From assembly GCA_033852115.1 (NCBI GenBank), contig JAWSVE010000002.1, positions 186,001-250,000 of the forward strand: a DNA stretch of 64,000 bases. The letters run 5' to 3'. Numbering within the stretch: the stretch's first letter is position 1; the number at the start of each line of letters is the position of its first letter. The notes under the pieces were generated by a model. It saw nothing but the letters and a program-made list of their open reading frames with translations, had not been told where the DNA came from and ran no database searches. The DNA comes from JAWSVE01 sp033852115 (GTDB lineage: Bacteria; Pseudomonadota; Gammaproteobacteria; Pseudomonadales; Cellvibrionaceae). Shown here piece after piece: positions 13,956 to 22,837 of the stretch. Position numbers and translations under genes: made by a program.

Positions 13956-14636
13956 ATGACGAGTAACGCGACTTCAGCATCACTTGTTCACTTAATGCAT
14001 TTGGTTAGCCCTGCACTACCGGTGGGTGCTTATGCGTATTCACAAGGGTTTGAAAGTGCCGTCGAGTTTGGCTGGGTTCATGATGCGGGTTCTACCGAGG
14101 ATTGGTTACGCAATGTTATGCAGTACAATATTGCACAGCTCGATGCGCCTGTATTGATGCGTCTATATGATGCTTGGCAAAGTGACGATGTTCGTCAAGT
14201 CATTTACTGGAATGACTTTATCCTCGCATCACGAGAGACCAAAGAGTTATTGCTTGAAGACTCACAAATGGGCCAAGCATTATGGCGTCTCTTGAAAGAG
14301 CTAGACATTGATGGCGCGAAAAAATGGCAGCCAAGCACAACGAGTTTTACATCTATGTTTGCGCTAGCGGCATCACACTATACCGTGGCAAAAGAGAGCT
14401 GCATTGAAGGCTTTGTCTGGAGCTGGTTGGAAAACCAAATGCAAGCTGCAATCAAGTTAGTCCCTCTGGGGCAGACGCAAGCAAATCAGTTGTTAGTCAA
14501 CTTGATTCCTGAAATCCCTGGTCTGTGTTTACAGGCCGCGGCTATTGATGACGCAGCGGTTGGCAATAGCTCACCAAGAATCGCGGTTGCTTCTATGCAA
14601 CACGAAACACAATACTCGCGACTATTTCGTTCTTAA
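13956..14636 (+). CDS. ureF: Urease accessory protein UreF
   Basis: This encodes 226 residues, all-helical. LVSPALPVGAYAYSQGFESAVE is the family signature. UreF bridges UreD and UreG and gates GTP-dependent nickel insertion. The gene starts two bases after the ureE stop, so the two are translationally linked. Confidence 0.94.
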   Translation: MTSNATSASLVHLMHLVSPALPVGAYAYSQGFESAVEFGWVHDAGSTEDWLRNVMQYNIAQLDAPVLMRLYDAWQSDDVRQVIYWNDFILASRETKELLLEDSQMGQALWRLLKELDIDGAKKWQPSTTSFTSMFALAASHYTVAKESCIEGFVWSWLENQMQAAIKLVPLGQTQANQLLVNLIPEIPGLCLQAAAIDDAAVGNSSPRIAVASMQHETQYSRLFRS

Positions 14637-14675
14637 ATAAAATTCTAAACATTGTAAATGATAGGTGTTCAGTCT

Positions 14676-15296
14676 ATGAAAAAACCAGCCTTACGACTTG
14701 GCATTGGTGGGCCAGTCGGCTCCGGTAAAACAGCACTCGTAAAAGCACTGTGTGCAGAGATTAAGGATAAATTTGATGTTGCGGTGATCACCAACGATAT
14801 CTACACGCGTGAAGATGCGGAATTTTTACTGCGTAATGAAGCGCTAGATGAAGATCGCATTATTGGCGTAGAAACGGGCGGTTGCCCCCACACAGCGATC
14901 CGGGAAGATGCTTCAATGAATCTTTCAGCTGTTGCTGAGCTGCAACAGCGCTTTCCTGACTTAGATGTGATTTTGATAGAAAGCGGTGGTGACAACCTTG
15001 CTGCTACATTTAGCCCTGAATTATCGGATCTGACGTTGTATGTTATCGATGTCTCGGCAGGCGACAAGATTCCTCGTAAGGGTGGGCCGGGTATTACCAA
15101 ATCGGATTTACTTATTATCAACAAAACAGACCTCGCACCATTGGTGGGCGCAGATTTGGGCGTAATGGACAGAGACGCTAAAAAAATGCGCGGTGAAAAA
15201 CCGTTCATTTTTACCAATCTCAAGTCAGGGGACGGGTTGTCAGAGGTCATCAGCTTTATTGAAGAGGAAGGGATGTTGACGCCTGCTATAGCGTGA
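14676..15296 (+). CDS. ureG: Urease accessory GTPase UreG
   Basis: This encodes about 206 residues. The P-loop GGPVGSGKTALV, the EDAEFLLRNEAL segment, the nickel-site ETGGCPHTAIREDASMN and the LLIINKTDLAP guanine motif are complete. It couples GTP hydrolysis to nickel delivery. I prefer ATG 14676, with AGGTG ten bases upstream, over ATG 14658, which lacks a site. It ends the urease operon. Confidence 0.95.
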   Translation: MKKPALRLGIGGPVGSGKTALVKALCAEIKDKFDVAVITNDIYTREDAEFLLRNEALDEDRIIGVETGGCPHTAIREDASMNLSAVAELQQRFPDLDVILIESGGDNLAATFSPELSDLTLYVIDVSAGDKIPRKGGPGITKSDLLIINKTDLAPLVGADLGVMDRDAKKMRGEKPFIFTNLKSGDGLSEVISFIEEEGMLTPAIA

Positions 15297-15328
15297 TTAG
15301 CCTGCGTTGTAAGCAATGACATTAAATC

Positions 15329-15385
15329 GCTCACTATTGGTGCGAGCCAAGTGCATCGAAAGATTTATGCGCACCATTAGTGAGC
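15329..15385. promoter_or_regulatory. Two NtrC-like enhancer sites upstream of urtA
   Basis: Site 1 is GCTCAC-TAT-TGGTGC (15329-15343) and site 2 is GCACCA-TTA-GTGAGC (15371-15385). Each has one perfect NtrC half-site (TGGTGC or GCACCA) and one degraded half. The two sites are near-exact inverted copies of each other, about 41 bp apart centre to centre. They lie 120-175 bp upstream of the sigma-54 promoter, a normal enhancer distance. Confidence 0.55.
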
Positions 15386-15504
15386 AACCCCTTCTCGTTA
15401 ACTTGAGAAAAGCAATGTTTAGCGCTGTGAAGATGTTGTCGGGTTGACAAATTATCTAATAAAAACAATAAGTTAACTGCTAAAAACAAACGCTGACAGT
15501 CTGT

Positions 15505-15521
15505 TGGCACCAAACCTGCTA
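15505..15521 (+). promoter_or_regulatory. Sigma-54 promoter of urtABCDE
   Basis: TGGCACcaaaccTGCTA matches the RpoN consensus, with GG at -24 and GC at -12 at exactly the required 12-bp step. Transcription should start near 15,531, about 44 bases before the urtA ATG. With the enhancer-like sites upstream, it indicates activation by NtrC under nitrogen limitation. Confidence 0.8.
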
Positions 15522-15574
15522 TTAATCCCCCCGCGGCAACCCTGCCGAAAACAATCACCAATTGGGGGCTTAAA

Positions 15575-16897
15575 ATGAGCAACAATTTAAAAAAATGGAT
15601 GCGACGCAGTGGTGCAGTATTGGCTGGTGTCTCGATGTCCATGACCGCAGCAATAGCGGATGCAGCAGATACAATTAAAGTTGGCGTATTACATTCTATG
15701 AGCGGGCCTTTGGCTATCAGTGAAACCACACTAAAAGATACCGTTCTGATGTTGATCGAAGCACAAAACGCTAAAGGCGGTGTTATGGGTAAACAGCTGG
15801 AAGCGGTTGTTGTTGATCCAGGTGATGAAAAAGCGGATTGGTCAAAGTTTGGTGTTAAAGCACGCGAGCTTCTTGAAGTGAATGAAGTGGATGTTATTTT
15901 TGGTTGTTGGACATCAGTTTCACGTAAATTCACCTTGCCTGTTGTGGAAGAATTGAACGGTTTGTTGTTCTACCCAGTGCAGTACGAAGGTGAAGAATCT
16001 TCACGCAACATTTTCTACACGGGCGCAGCGCCTAACCAGCAAGCAATTCCTGCTGTTGATTACTTGATGGAAGAGGAAGGTGTTGAGCGTTGGGTGCTCG
16101 AAGGTACTGACTATGTTTATCCTCAAACCACCAACAAAATCCTTAAAGCTTATTTGATGAGCAAAGGTGTAGCTGAAGAAGACATTTCAGTGAATTACAC
16201 GCCTTTCAGCTTCTCTGACTGGTCTACCCGTGTTTCTGAAATTAAAAAGTTTGGCTCAGCTGGTAAAAAGACCGCTGTGGTATCAACCATTAACGGTGAT
16301 GCGAACGTGCCTTTTTATAAAGAACTGGGTAACCAAGGCATTACAGCAGACAATATTCCCGTTGTTGCGTTCTCTGTAGGTGAAGAAGAACTCAAAGGCT
16401 TCGATACCGCACCACTCGTGGGTCACTTGGCGGCATGGAACTACTTCCAAAGTGCTGAAGCTGACGTTAACGAAGAGTTTATCGAGAAGTGGGTAGCGTT
16501 CGCCAAAGCAAACAACATTAAAGGGCCATACGTTACAAACGACCCAATGGAAGCCACTTATATTGGATTCAATGCTTGGGTTAAAGCGGTTGAGAAAGCG
16601 AAGTCTGCAGAAGTTGATAAAGTAATTCCTGCTATGTACGGCATTAAAGTGCCTAACTTAACAGGTGGCACTGCAGAAGTATTGCCAAACCATCACTTCA
16701 CAAAACCTGTATTGATTGGCGAAATTCAAGCTGACGGTCAATTCGAAATTGTTTCGCAAACCGAAGAAGTTCCTGGTGATGCATGGACTGACTTCTTGCC
16801 TGAGAGCGCGAAGATCGAGTCTAACTGGCAGGATCCAGCCATCAATTGCGGTAATTACAATACCGAAACCAAAAAGTGCTCGGGTCAAAACTTCTAA
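15575..16897 (+). CDS. urtA: Urea ABC transporter substrate-binding protein UrtA
   Basis: This encodes 440 residues. An N-terminal signal peptide ending around AAIADA precedes the mature protein, which begins ADTIKVGVLHSMSG. The segments FGCWTSVSRKFTLPVVE and GLLFYPVQYEGEESS are characteristic of UrtA rather than branched-chain amino acid binders. It binds urea in the periplasm at low concentration. A GGGGG site lies close upstream of the ATG. It is the first gene of the urt operon, right after the urease operon. Confidence 0.95.
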   Translation: MSNNLKKWMRRSGAVLAGVSMSMTAAIADAADTIKVGVLHSMSGPLAISETTLKDTVLMLIEAQNAKGGVMGKQLEAVVVDPGDEKADWSKFGVKARELLEVNEVDVIFGCWTSVSRKFTLPVVEELNGLLFYPVQYEGEESSRNIFYTGAAPNQQAIPAVDYLMEEEGVERWVLEGTDYVYPQTTNKILKAYLMSKGVAEEDISVNYTPFSFSDWSTRVSEIKKFGSAGKKTAVVSTINGDANVPFYKELGNQGITADNIPVVAFSVGEEELKGFDTAPLVGHLAAWNYFQSAEADVNEEFIEKWVAFAKANNIKGPYVTNDPMEATYIGFNAWVKAVEKAKSAEVDKVIPAMYGIKVPNLTGGTAEVLPNHHFTKPVLIGEIQADGQFEIVSQTEEVPGDAWTDFLPESAKIESNWQDPAINCGNYNTETKKCSGQNF

Positions 16898-16924
16898 GAC
16901 CTAAGGCATTTCTTTGCAATAAAT

Positions 16925-16953
16925 ATCACCTCGCAACAGGGTTGCGAGGTGAT
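16925..16953 (+). promoter_or_regulatory. Stable hairpin between urtA and urtB
   Basis: ATCACCTCGCAAC (16925-16937) pairs perfectly over 13 bp with GTTGCGAGGTGAT (16941-16953) around a 3-base loop. Only three T residues follow, then A-rich sequence, so full termination is doubtful. Such elements after binding-protein genes commonly stabilise the upstream message or cause partial termination, giving more UrtA than permease. Confidence 0.65.
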
Positions 16954-17020
16954 TTAAAAATAAAAATTGCCTTCGTTTGAGGAGATCTCCTACTCCTCCT
17001 GAACATCGGTTCGGTGCCAC

Positions 17021-18631
17021 ATGAAAATATTCCACAAGCTATTGTGTTTTAGCGTCGGTCTATTGATGACCACAATAAGCATTGCACAAGAGTTCGAAAC
17101 ACAAGCGGCCCTTTTTCCCGATAGCTCGCGAAAAGAACTAGTAGGGCTTATCGAAGGTCTAGCGAAAGTCGACGACCCTAGATCTCTAACGACGCTTAAA
17201 GCACTGTTAGATGCACGTCTATATTACGAGAAAAGCAGTAAACAGCTTTTTGTCTTTGATAAAGACCAGGACCTCGCAACTGATTTGCTAACCGGTGAGC
17301 TTGATAACAGTGTAGATACCGGTGAGCTAACGAAAATTCGAATTACCAATAAAATACGTCGTGCACTGAAAAGCAATATCGCCATTCTCGAGCTACAGAG
17401 TAAATCCCAAGCGTTGCGACTCGAAGCGGCCAAGAACTTGGCAGCGAATCCAGATGCAGATCTCAGAGAGCACATTGCGGTCGCCATTGAGACTGAAAAA
17501 TCGAGTGCGGTTCTTGACTATTTGAATTTATCGTTAGGTTTGATCGACATCTATAGCGACGATCAGGCGCTGCGCATGTCCGCGGCAAAAGCATTAAGTA
17601 GTACGGTTCAGCCAGAAGCGGTTGCGATCTTAAACACACTTGCGGAAAAAGATGAAGACGGTAACTACCTAGAAAGCAATACGGAACTTGCGGCATTTGC
17701 TGAACAGTCATTGGATAGTATTAATGCCAAGCTTGGGTTCTTTAAATTCTCAGAGAATTTATTGTTTGGCGTAAGCCTGGGGTCCATCTTACTTTTGTCC
17801 GCTATTGGTCTCGCGATCACCTTTGGCGTGATGGGGGTGATTAATATGGCGCATGGTGAAATGATTATGCTTGGCGCCTACACCACCTTTGCTATCCAGC
17901 AGCTATTTCCTAATTTCTTAAATTATTCGTTGATTATCGCGATTCCTGCTGCGTTTATCGTCTCTGGGTGTATGGGTATTTTGATTGAGCGAGTTATTAT
18001 CCGCCACTTGTATGGACGCCCTCTCGATACCTTGTTGGCTACGTTTGGCGTGAGTTTGGTGTTGCAGCAATTAGTGCGCACGGGTTATAGCTCCAACAAC
18101 GTGTCTGTCGCAACACCCGATTGGGCTGCGGGCTTTTGGCAACTCAATGGTGCACTCTCGCTCACTTACAATCGAATTTATATTCTGATTTTTAGTTTGG
18201 TGGTATTGGCTTTGTTGGCGTTGTTGCTGAAAAAAACCATGGTCGGGTTGCAGATGCGCGCCGTGACGCAAAACCGCGGCATGGCAAACTCAATGGGAAT
18301 TAAGTCTAGCTGGGTTGATGCTATGACCTTTGGTCTAGGTTCGGGTATCGCGGGTATTGCAGGTGTCGCGTTAAGTCAAATTACCAGTGTTGGACCTAAT
18401 CTCGGACAAACACTCATTGTCGATTCCTTTATGGTTGTGGTTTTCGGCGGCGTTGGAAATATTATGGGCACCTTTATGGGCGCGTTGATACTTGGTGTGT
18501 CTAACAAGTTTATGGAACCGTATACCGGCGCGGTGATCGCCAAGATATTGATACTAGTATTTATTATTCTCTTTATTCAGTGGCGTCCTAGAGGCTTGTT
18601 TGCCTTGAAGGGTCGGTTTGTTGAAGATTAA
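17021..18631 (+). CDS. urtB: Urea ABC transporter permease UrtB
   Basis: This encodes 536 residues. A signal peptide (FHKLLCFSVGLLMTTISIA) and a roughly 200-residue helical periplasmic region come first, as in proteobacterial UrtB. From about residue 245 a LivH-type permease follows, with FGVMGVINMAHGEMIMLGAY and FMVVVFGGVGNIMGTFMGAL. It forms the membrane channel with UrtC. Length and layout are normal for the family. Confidence 0.93.
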   Translation: MKIFHKLLCFSVGLLMTTISIAQEFETQAALFPDSSRKELVGLIEGLAKVDDPRSLTTLKALLDARLYYEKSSKQLFVFDKDQDLATDLLTGELDNSVDTGELTKIRITNKIRRALKSNIAILELQSKSQALRLEAAKNLAANPDADLREHIAVAIETEKSSAVLDYLNLSLGLIDIYSDDQALRMSAAKALSSTVQPEAVAILNTLAEKDEDGNYLESNTELAAFAEQSLDSINAKLGFFKFSENLLFGVSLGSILLLSAIGLAITFGVMGVINMAHGEMIMLGAYTTFAIQQLFPNFLNYSLIIAIPAAFIVSGCMGILIERVIIRHLYGRPLDTLLATFGVSLVLQQLVRTGYSSNNVSVATPDWAAGFWQLNGALSLTYNRIYILIFSLVVLALLALLLKKTMVGLQMRAVTQNRGMANSMGIKSSWVDAMTFGLGSGIAGIAGVALSQITSVGPNLGQTLIVDSFMVVVFGGVGNIMGTFMGALILGVSNKFMEPYTGAVIAKILILVFIILFIQWRPRGLFALKGRFVED

Positions 18632-18645
18632 TTAGGTTTTGTAGC

Positions 18646-19809
18646 ATGTTTAGACAATCAATAATTCTTCAAACTATTCAGAAAGATAGTATTGGAAAGT
18701 ACGTGCTCGGCTTTGTCCTGTGTTTGGGAATCATTATTCCGTTGCTCAATGTAATGGTTCCACAGGAATCAACGTTTGGTGTATCGACTTATACCATTAC
18801 ATTGCTGGGGCAAATTTTGTGTTTTGCCATTTTGGCCCTGGCGTTGGATTTGGTGTGGGGCTACTGCGGTATATTAAGTCTTGGCCATGGCGCTTTCTTC
18901 GCTCTCGGTGGCTACGCTATGGGCATGTACCTTATGCGTCAAATTGGCGATAGAGGTGTGTACGGCAATCCTGAGTTGCCCGATTTCATGGTATTCCTTA
19001 ATTGGGATTCCTTGCCCTGGTATTGGTACGGCTTCGACAATTTCGGCTTTGCCATGCTAATGGTGATTATGGTGCCTGGCCTCTTGGCTTATGTATTTGG
19101 TTGGTTGGCTTTCCGCTCTCGTGTGACCGGTGTGTATTTTTCAATTATTTCCCAGGCGTTAACCTATGCGCTGATGCAAGCGTTCTTTATGAATGATTTC
19201 GGTTTTGGCGGAAATAATGGTTTAACTGATTTTAAAGACTTGCTGGGTTTTAGCGTTCAAGCGGATAGCACGCGTTCGTTTCTGGTGTTTTTTGCGGCCA
19301 TTGTGTTGTGTCTTTCCTATATCGTTTGCAAGTTGATAGTTACTAGTAAATTCGGACGTGTACTGATTTCAATTCGAGATGCTGAAAGTCGCAGTCGGTT
19401 TTTGGGTTACAAAGTTGAGCACTATAAACTTGTGATTTTTGTGTTTTCTGCTGCTCTTGCTGGCATAGCTGGCGCAATTTATGTACCTATGATGGGTGCT
19501 ATTAGTCCTGCTGAATTCAGTCCTATTAACTCCATTGGTATTGTCATCTTTGTCGCGCTAGGTGGCCGTGGCACATTGTATGGTGCGATTGTTGGCGCAA
19601 TTGTTATTACTTACGCAAAGGCAATCTTTACTACGGCATTCCCAGAGTTATGGCTGTTCGCCTTAGGGGCGCTGTTTGTATTAACCACCATGTATATGCC
19701 CAAAGGGCTTGCAGGTATAGCACAAAATATCATTGATAAAATGAAAGAAAAAAGAACTATGCAGCAACCCAACCGCGTAGAAGGCGATAGTGTGGGGTCG
19801 ACAAAATGA
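18646..19809 (+). CDS. urtC: Urea ABC transporter permease UrtC
   Basis: This encodes 387 residues, a LivM-type permease with about eight to ten membrane helices. Signatures are DLVWGYCGILSLGHGAFFAL and VFVALGGRGTLYGAIVGA-like segments. The C-terminus ends in a charged cytoplasmic tail. The stop overlaps the urtD start (ATGA), so the permease and ATPase are translationally coupled. Confidence 0.93.
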   Translation: MFRQSIILQTIQKDSIGKYVLGFVLCLGIIIPLLNVMVPQESTFGVSTYTITLLGQILCFAILALALDLVWGYCGILSLGHGAFFALGGYAMGMYLMRQIGDRGVYGNPELPDFMVFLNWDSLPWYWYGFDNFGFAMLMVIMVPGLLAYVFGWLAFRSRVTGVYFSIISQALTYALMQAFFMNDFGFGGNNGLTDFKDLLGFSVQADSTRSFLVFFAAIVLCLSYIVCKLIVTSKFGRVLISIRDAESRSRFLGYKVEHYKLVIFVFSAALAGIAGAIYVPMMGAISPAEFSPINSIGIVIFVALGGRGTLYGAIVGAIVITYAKAIFTTAFPELWLFALGALFVLTTMYMPKGLAGIAQNIIDKMKEKRTMQQPNRVEGDSVGSTK

Positions 19810-20570
19810 TAGAGACAAAACACCTAGATCAAGTAACCAGTATTCTGTACCTGAGTGGCGTAACGAAATCGTTTGATGGTTTTAAAGCGATTAACAACTT
19901 ATCGCTAACCATCGCGCCTGGCGAACTACGAGCGGTTATCGGACCAAATGGCGCAGGGAAAAGCACCATGATGGATATCATTACAGGAAAAACCCGGCCT
20001 GATGTTGGTGATGTACGTTTTAAAGATACCATCGACCTGACCACACACGATGAGGCGGACATTGCGAACATGGGCATCGGTCGTAAATTCCAAAAGCCTA
20101 CAGTAGTGGAAAGTCTGACGGTTTGGGAAAACTTAGACCTGGCGTTAGCGGGCAATCGCAACGTACTGCAAACGTTGTTTTACAAGCCAACTGACGAGCA
20201 ACGACAACGTATTCACGAGTTGATTGACTTAATAGGTTTGCAAGACAAGGCGGATGATTTAGCCGCTAATTTGTCGCACGGACAAAAACAATGGTTAGAA
20301 ATCGGTATGTTGTTTATTCAGGACCCAGAAGTATTGTTGGTGGATGAACCTGCCGGTGGGATGACGGATACAGAGACGATGGAAACTGCAAAGCTGTTAA
20401 AAGAGATTAGCAAGCAGCACTCAGTCGTTGTTGTAGAGCACGATATGGATTTCGTACGAGCGCTAGATTGTAAAGTCACCGTTCTGCATGAGGGCAGTGT
20501 GCTCGCCGAGGGCGATTTGGATACGGTATCGTCTAATCCTCGTGTCGTTGAAGTATATCTGGGGCGCTGA
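19806..20570 (+). CDS. urtD: Urea ABC transporter ATP-binding protein UrtD
   Basis: This encodes 254 residues. Walker A is GPNGAGKSTMMD, the signature is LSHGQKQWLEIG (the variant typical of UrtD/LivG), and Walker B is VLLVDEPAGGM. It powers urea import from the cytoplasmic face, paired with UrtE. It starts inside the urtC stop codon region. Confidence 0.94.
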   Translation: MIETKHLDQVTSILYLSGVTKSFDGFKAINNLSLTIAPGELRAVIGPNGAGKSTMMDIITGKTRPDVGDVRFKDTIDLTTHDEADIANMGIGRKFQKPTVVESLTVWENLDLALAGNRNVLQTLFYKPTDEQRQRIHELIDLIGLQDKADDLAANLSHGQKQWLEIGMLFIQDPEVLLVDEPAGGMTDTETMETAKLLKEISKQHSVVVVEHDMDFVRALDCKVTVLHEGSVLAEGDLDTVSSNPRVVEVYLGR

Positions 20571-20573
20571 GTC

Positions 20574-21269
20574 ATGTTAAAAGCAGAAAATATCGATTTA
20601 TATTATGGCGCTAGCCAGGCACTACAGAACGTTAGCCTAAGTGCAAAAAAAGGTGAGATAACCTGTGTACTGGGTCGCAACGGGGTAGGTAAAAGTAGCT
20701 TGATGCAGGCCATCACAGGGCGTCAGCCAATTCGTACGGGTACTGTGACCTGGGAAGGTAAGGATATCAACAAACTAAGCGCGGCAGACCGTGCACGGCA
20801 AGGCATCTCTTATGTTCCACAGGGCCGACAAATTTTTTCTCAGCTGACGGTGTTAGAGAATCTCAAAAGTGGTTTTGCTGCCTTGCCACGCGGCCAACGA
20901 AAAATCGATGATGAGATCTATAGCTTGTTTCCCGTGTTGCAAGAAATGCTGCATCGCCGAGGCGGTGATTTGTCCGGTGGCCAACAGCAGCAGCTTTCTA
21001 TCGCGCGTGCATTGGTCATGAAGCCTCGCTTGCTTATCCTGGATGAGCCAACGGAAGGTATCCAGCCGTCAATCATCAAAGATATTCACAACGTCATTAC
21101 TATCCTAAAAGAACGTGGTGAGATGGCTATTTTGTTAGTCGAACAATATTTTGAATTTGCCCGTGCACTCGCTGATGAGTATTCGGTGATGGATCGCGGT
21201 GAAGTGGTTTTATCTGGCTTAGCGGCTGAAATGGAAGAAGATAAAGTCCGTGCACATATGACCGTCTAG
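20574..21269 (+). CDS. urtE: Urea ABC transporter ATP-binding protein UrtE
   Basis: This encodes 231 residues. Walker A is GRNGVGKSSLMQ, the signature LSGGQQQQLSIARAL, and Walker B LLILDEPTEGIQPS. It is the second ATPase of the urea transporter and the last gene of urtABCDE, three bases after urtD. Confidence 0.94.
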   Translation: MLKAENIDLYYGASQALQNVSLSAKKGEITCVLGRNGVGKSSLMQAITGRQPIRTGTVTWEGKDINKLSAADRARQGISYVPQGRQIFSQLTVLENLKSGFAALPRGQRKIDDEIYSLFPVLQEMLHRRGGDLSGGQQQQLSIARALVMKPRLLILDEPTEGIQPSIIKDIHNVITILKERGEMAILLVEQYFEFARALADEYSVMDRGEVVLSGLAAEMEEDKVRAHMTV

Positions 21270-21273
21270 ATTG

Positions 21274-21327
21274 GCACCTGGCGCCTAAAACAATGTTTCA
21301 CGCGTTGCCTTTGGGCGCCTTCGGTGC
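21274..21327 (+). terminator. Long imperfect inverted repeat after urtE
   Basis: GCACCtgGGCGCCTAAA (from 21274) pairs imperfectly with TTTGGGCGCCttCGGTGC (21310-21327), followed by a T-rich stretch. It probably ends the urt transcript. The interruptions make it weaker than a textbook terminator. Confidence 0.5.
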
Positions 21328-21538
21328 ATCCTTTCTTTAAGTTTCCTGCTTAATTGTTTAATAACCAATCAATACCTCGTGCTAAACCCTTAAAACTATT
21401 GCTTCTGCTCTTTATTAGGGCGTGAAACTGGTGCATATTGTGGCCCGCGCGCTATTGTTGGGCGTATATGTGCGGTTGCAAGCCAAAAAATCTCCGGTTT
21501 TGGCTGTAACACATTGACGAATAAGGATTTTTTCGTAG

Positions 21539-21555
21539 TGGCACGCTGTATGCTT
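21539..21555 (+). promoter_or_regulatory. Sigma-54 promoter of the torF-like gene
   Basis: TGGCACGctgtaTGCTT is an almost perfect RpoN promoter with correct GG-GC spacing. Start would be near 21,565, leaving a leader of about 110 bases. One NtrC-like element (GCGTGA-AAC-TGGTGC, 21420-21434) lies about 120 bp upstream. The region 21,328-21,538 shows nothing else I can name. Confidence 0.82.
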
Positions 21556-21674
21556 TAGGGTAGGGCGCGATACAACATTATCGAAGCTGCAACGGTGATC
21601 GCACCATCGCGACGCAAGCGCAGATAACGTAATAACAAAATGAAAATCACTATCATTCTTGGAGACTAAAAAAC

Positions 21675-22364
21675 ATGAAAATGACTAAATCATTGACTTG
21701 TACCTTAGCAGCTACCGCAATCGCGGCGTCTGCAGCGTTTGCACCTGTTGCGAATGCTGAAGTTAGTGCATCAGTTGGCGTTGCTAACATGTACTTGTGG
21801 CGTGGTTATGATCTAGGTGACGGCAGTGCAGCTGTATCTGGTGATATCACCGTTAGTGGTGCAGGTTTCTACGCTGGTATTTGGGGCACTTCTGGTGATG
21901 ACTCTTTGGGTTCTGAGTACGACCTTTATGTCGGCTGGGGCGGCGAGTTTGGCCCTGTTAGTGTTGACCTAAGCGTTTTGTCATACGTTTATCCAGATGC
22001 TACTTATGACACTTTAATCGATCCACTGTTCGCTTATATCCCTGCTCGAGACGACACTGTTGGTGATCTGTCTGAAGCGATCTTATCTGTTGGTATCGGC
22101 CCTGTTGCAGTGACCTACTACGACAACATTGCTGGCGGACCTGGTTACAGCTACTACACCATCGCTGGTTCTATCGGTGATTTCGGTATCCTAGTTGGCC
22201 AACACCACAACGACGGCGGTGAGAACGACGATCCTGTACATTTGGACCTTTCTTACTCTTACAACGATAACTTGAGCTTCACTATCAGTAAGTTTATCGA
22301 AGACGAAGAAGGTGTTGATGACAACATGCAATTCCTTGTTTCTTACTCTCTTCCTATTGAATAA
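21675..22364 (+). CDS. TorF-family outer-membrane beta-barrel protein
   Basis: This encodes 229 residues. A signal peptide (TCTLAATAIAASAAFAPVANA) precedes ASVGVANMYLWRGYDLGDG, the conserved start of the TorF/Gcw_chp putative porin family. Alternating aromatic-rich strands and a C-terminal strand ending in a hydrophobic pair fit an outer-membrane barrel. It is followed by glnK-amtB and driven by a sigma-54 promoter, so I infer a role in uptake of a nitrogen source across the outer membrane. The substrate is unknown. Confidence 0.85.
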   Translation: MKMTKSLTCTLAATAIAASAAFAPVANAEVSASVGVANMYLWRGYDLGDGSAAVSGDITVSGAGFYAGIWGTSGDDSLGSEYDLYVGWGGEFGPVSVDLSVLSYVYPDATYDTLIDPLFAYIPARDDTVGDLSEAILSVGIGPVAVTYYDNIAGGPGYSYYTIAGSIGDFGILVGQHHNDGGENDDPVHLDLSYSYNDNLSFTISKFIEDEEGVDDNMQFLVSYSLPIE

Positions 22365-22377
22365 GGCTTGAGTCTGT

Positions 22378-22403
22378 AAAAAGCTGGTTTCGGCCAGCTT
22401 TTT
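22378..22403 (+). terminator. Intrinsic terminator after the torF-like gene
   Basis: AAAAAGCTGG (22378-22387) pairs with CCAGCTTTTT (22394-22403), a 10-bp stem with a T-run built into the 3' arm. It should end most transcripts before glnK, so glnK needs read-through or its own promoter. Confidence 0.85.
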
Positions 22404-22440
22404 ACTCGGCTTTAACAGTTAGACATTTTTATCGCCGAGT
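22404..22440 (+). promoter_or_regulatory. Leader inverted repeat before glnK
   Basis: ACTCGGC (22404-22410) pairs with GCCGAGT (22434-22440) over a 23-base spacer, directly after the terminator and 30 bases before glnK. No sigma-54 or clear sigma-70 promoter is visible in this short gap. Confidence 0.35.
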
Positions 22441-22470
22441 ATTGAAGCCAATCAACCTGAGGAAACCCTT

Positions 22471-22809
22471 ATGAAATTAGTAACAGCAATTATTAAACCT
22501 TTTAAGCTTGATGCTGTTCGTGAAGCACTTTCAGAAATCGGTGTACAGGGTATTACCGTGACTGAAGTAAAAGGTTTTGGCCGACAAAAAGGTCACACAG
22601 AATTGTATCGCGGCGCTGAGTACGTGGTGGATTTTCTACCTAAGACCAAAATTGAAGTTGCCGTTGGCGACTCTCAAGTTGACAGCGTTGTTGAGTCAAT
22701 TAGTAAAACAGCACATAGCGGAAAAATTGGTGATGGGAAGATCTTCATTTCGCCGCTAGAGCAAGTCATTCGTATTCGCACCGGCGAAAACGGCGAAGAC
22801 GCTCTATAA
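22471..22809 (+). CDS. glnK: PII nitrogen-signalling protein GlnK (copy 1)
   Basis: This encodes 112 residues. The T-loop GRQKGHTELYRGAEYVVDF carries the uridylylation Tyr51, and the C-terminal IFISPLEQVIRIRTGE is standard. It senses 2-oxoglutarate and ATP/ADP and blocks AmtB when nitrogen is ample. It is the immediate upstream neighbour of amtB; a second copy follows amtB. Confidence 0.95.
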   Translation: MKLVTAIIKPFKLDAVREALSEIGVQGITVTEVKGFGRQKGHTELYRGAEYVVDFLPKTKIEVAVGDSQVDSVVESISKTAHSGKIGDGKIFISPLEQVIRIRTGENGEDAL

Positions 22810-22837
22810 CGAATAATCGCAATTCCGGAGAATCGCT

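Noticed and set aside
15329..15385. The paired NtrC-like sites as a terminator of the urease operon
   Set aside because: They could pair as RNA, but the spacer is 24 bases and no T-run follows. The match to NtrC half-sites at enhancer distance is a better explanation, though both could be true.
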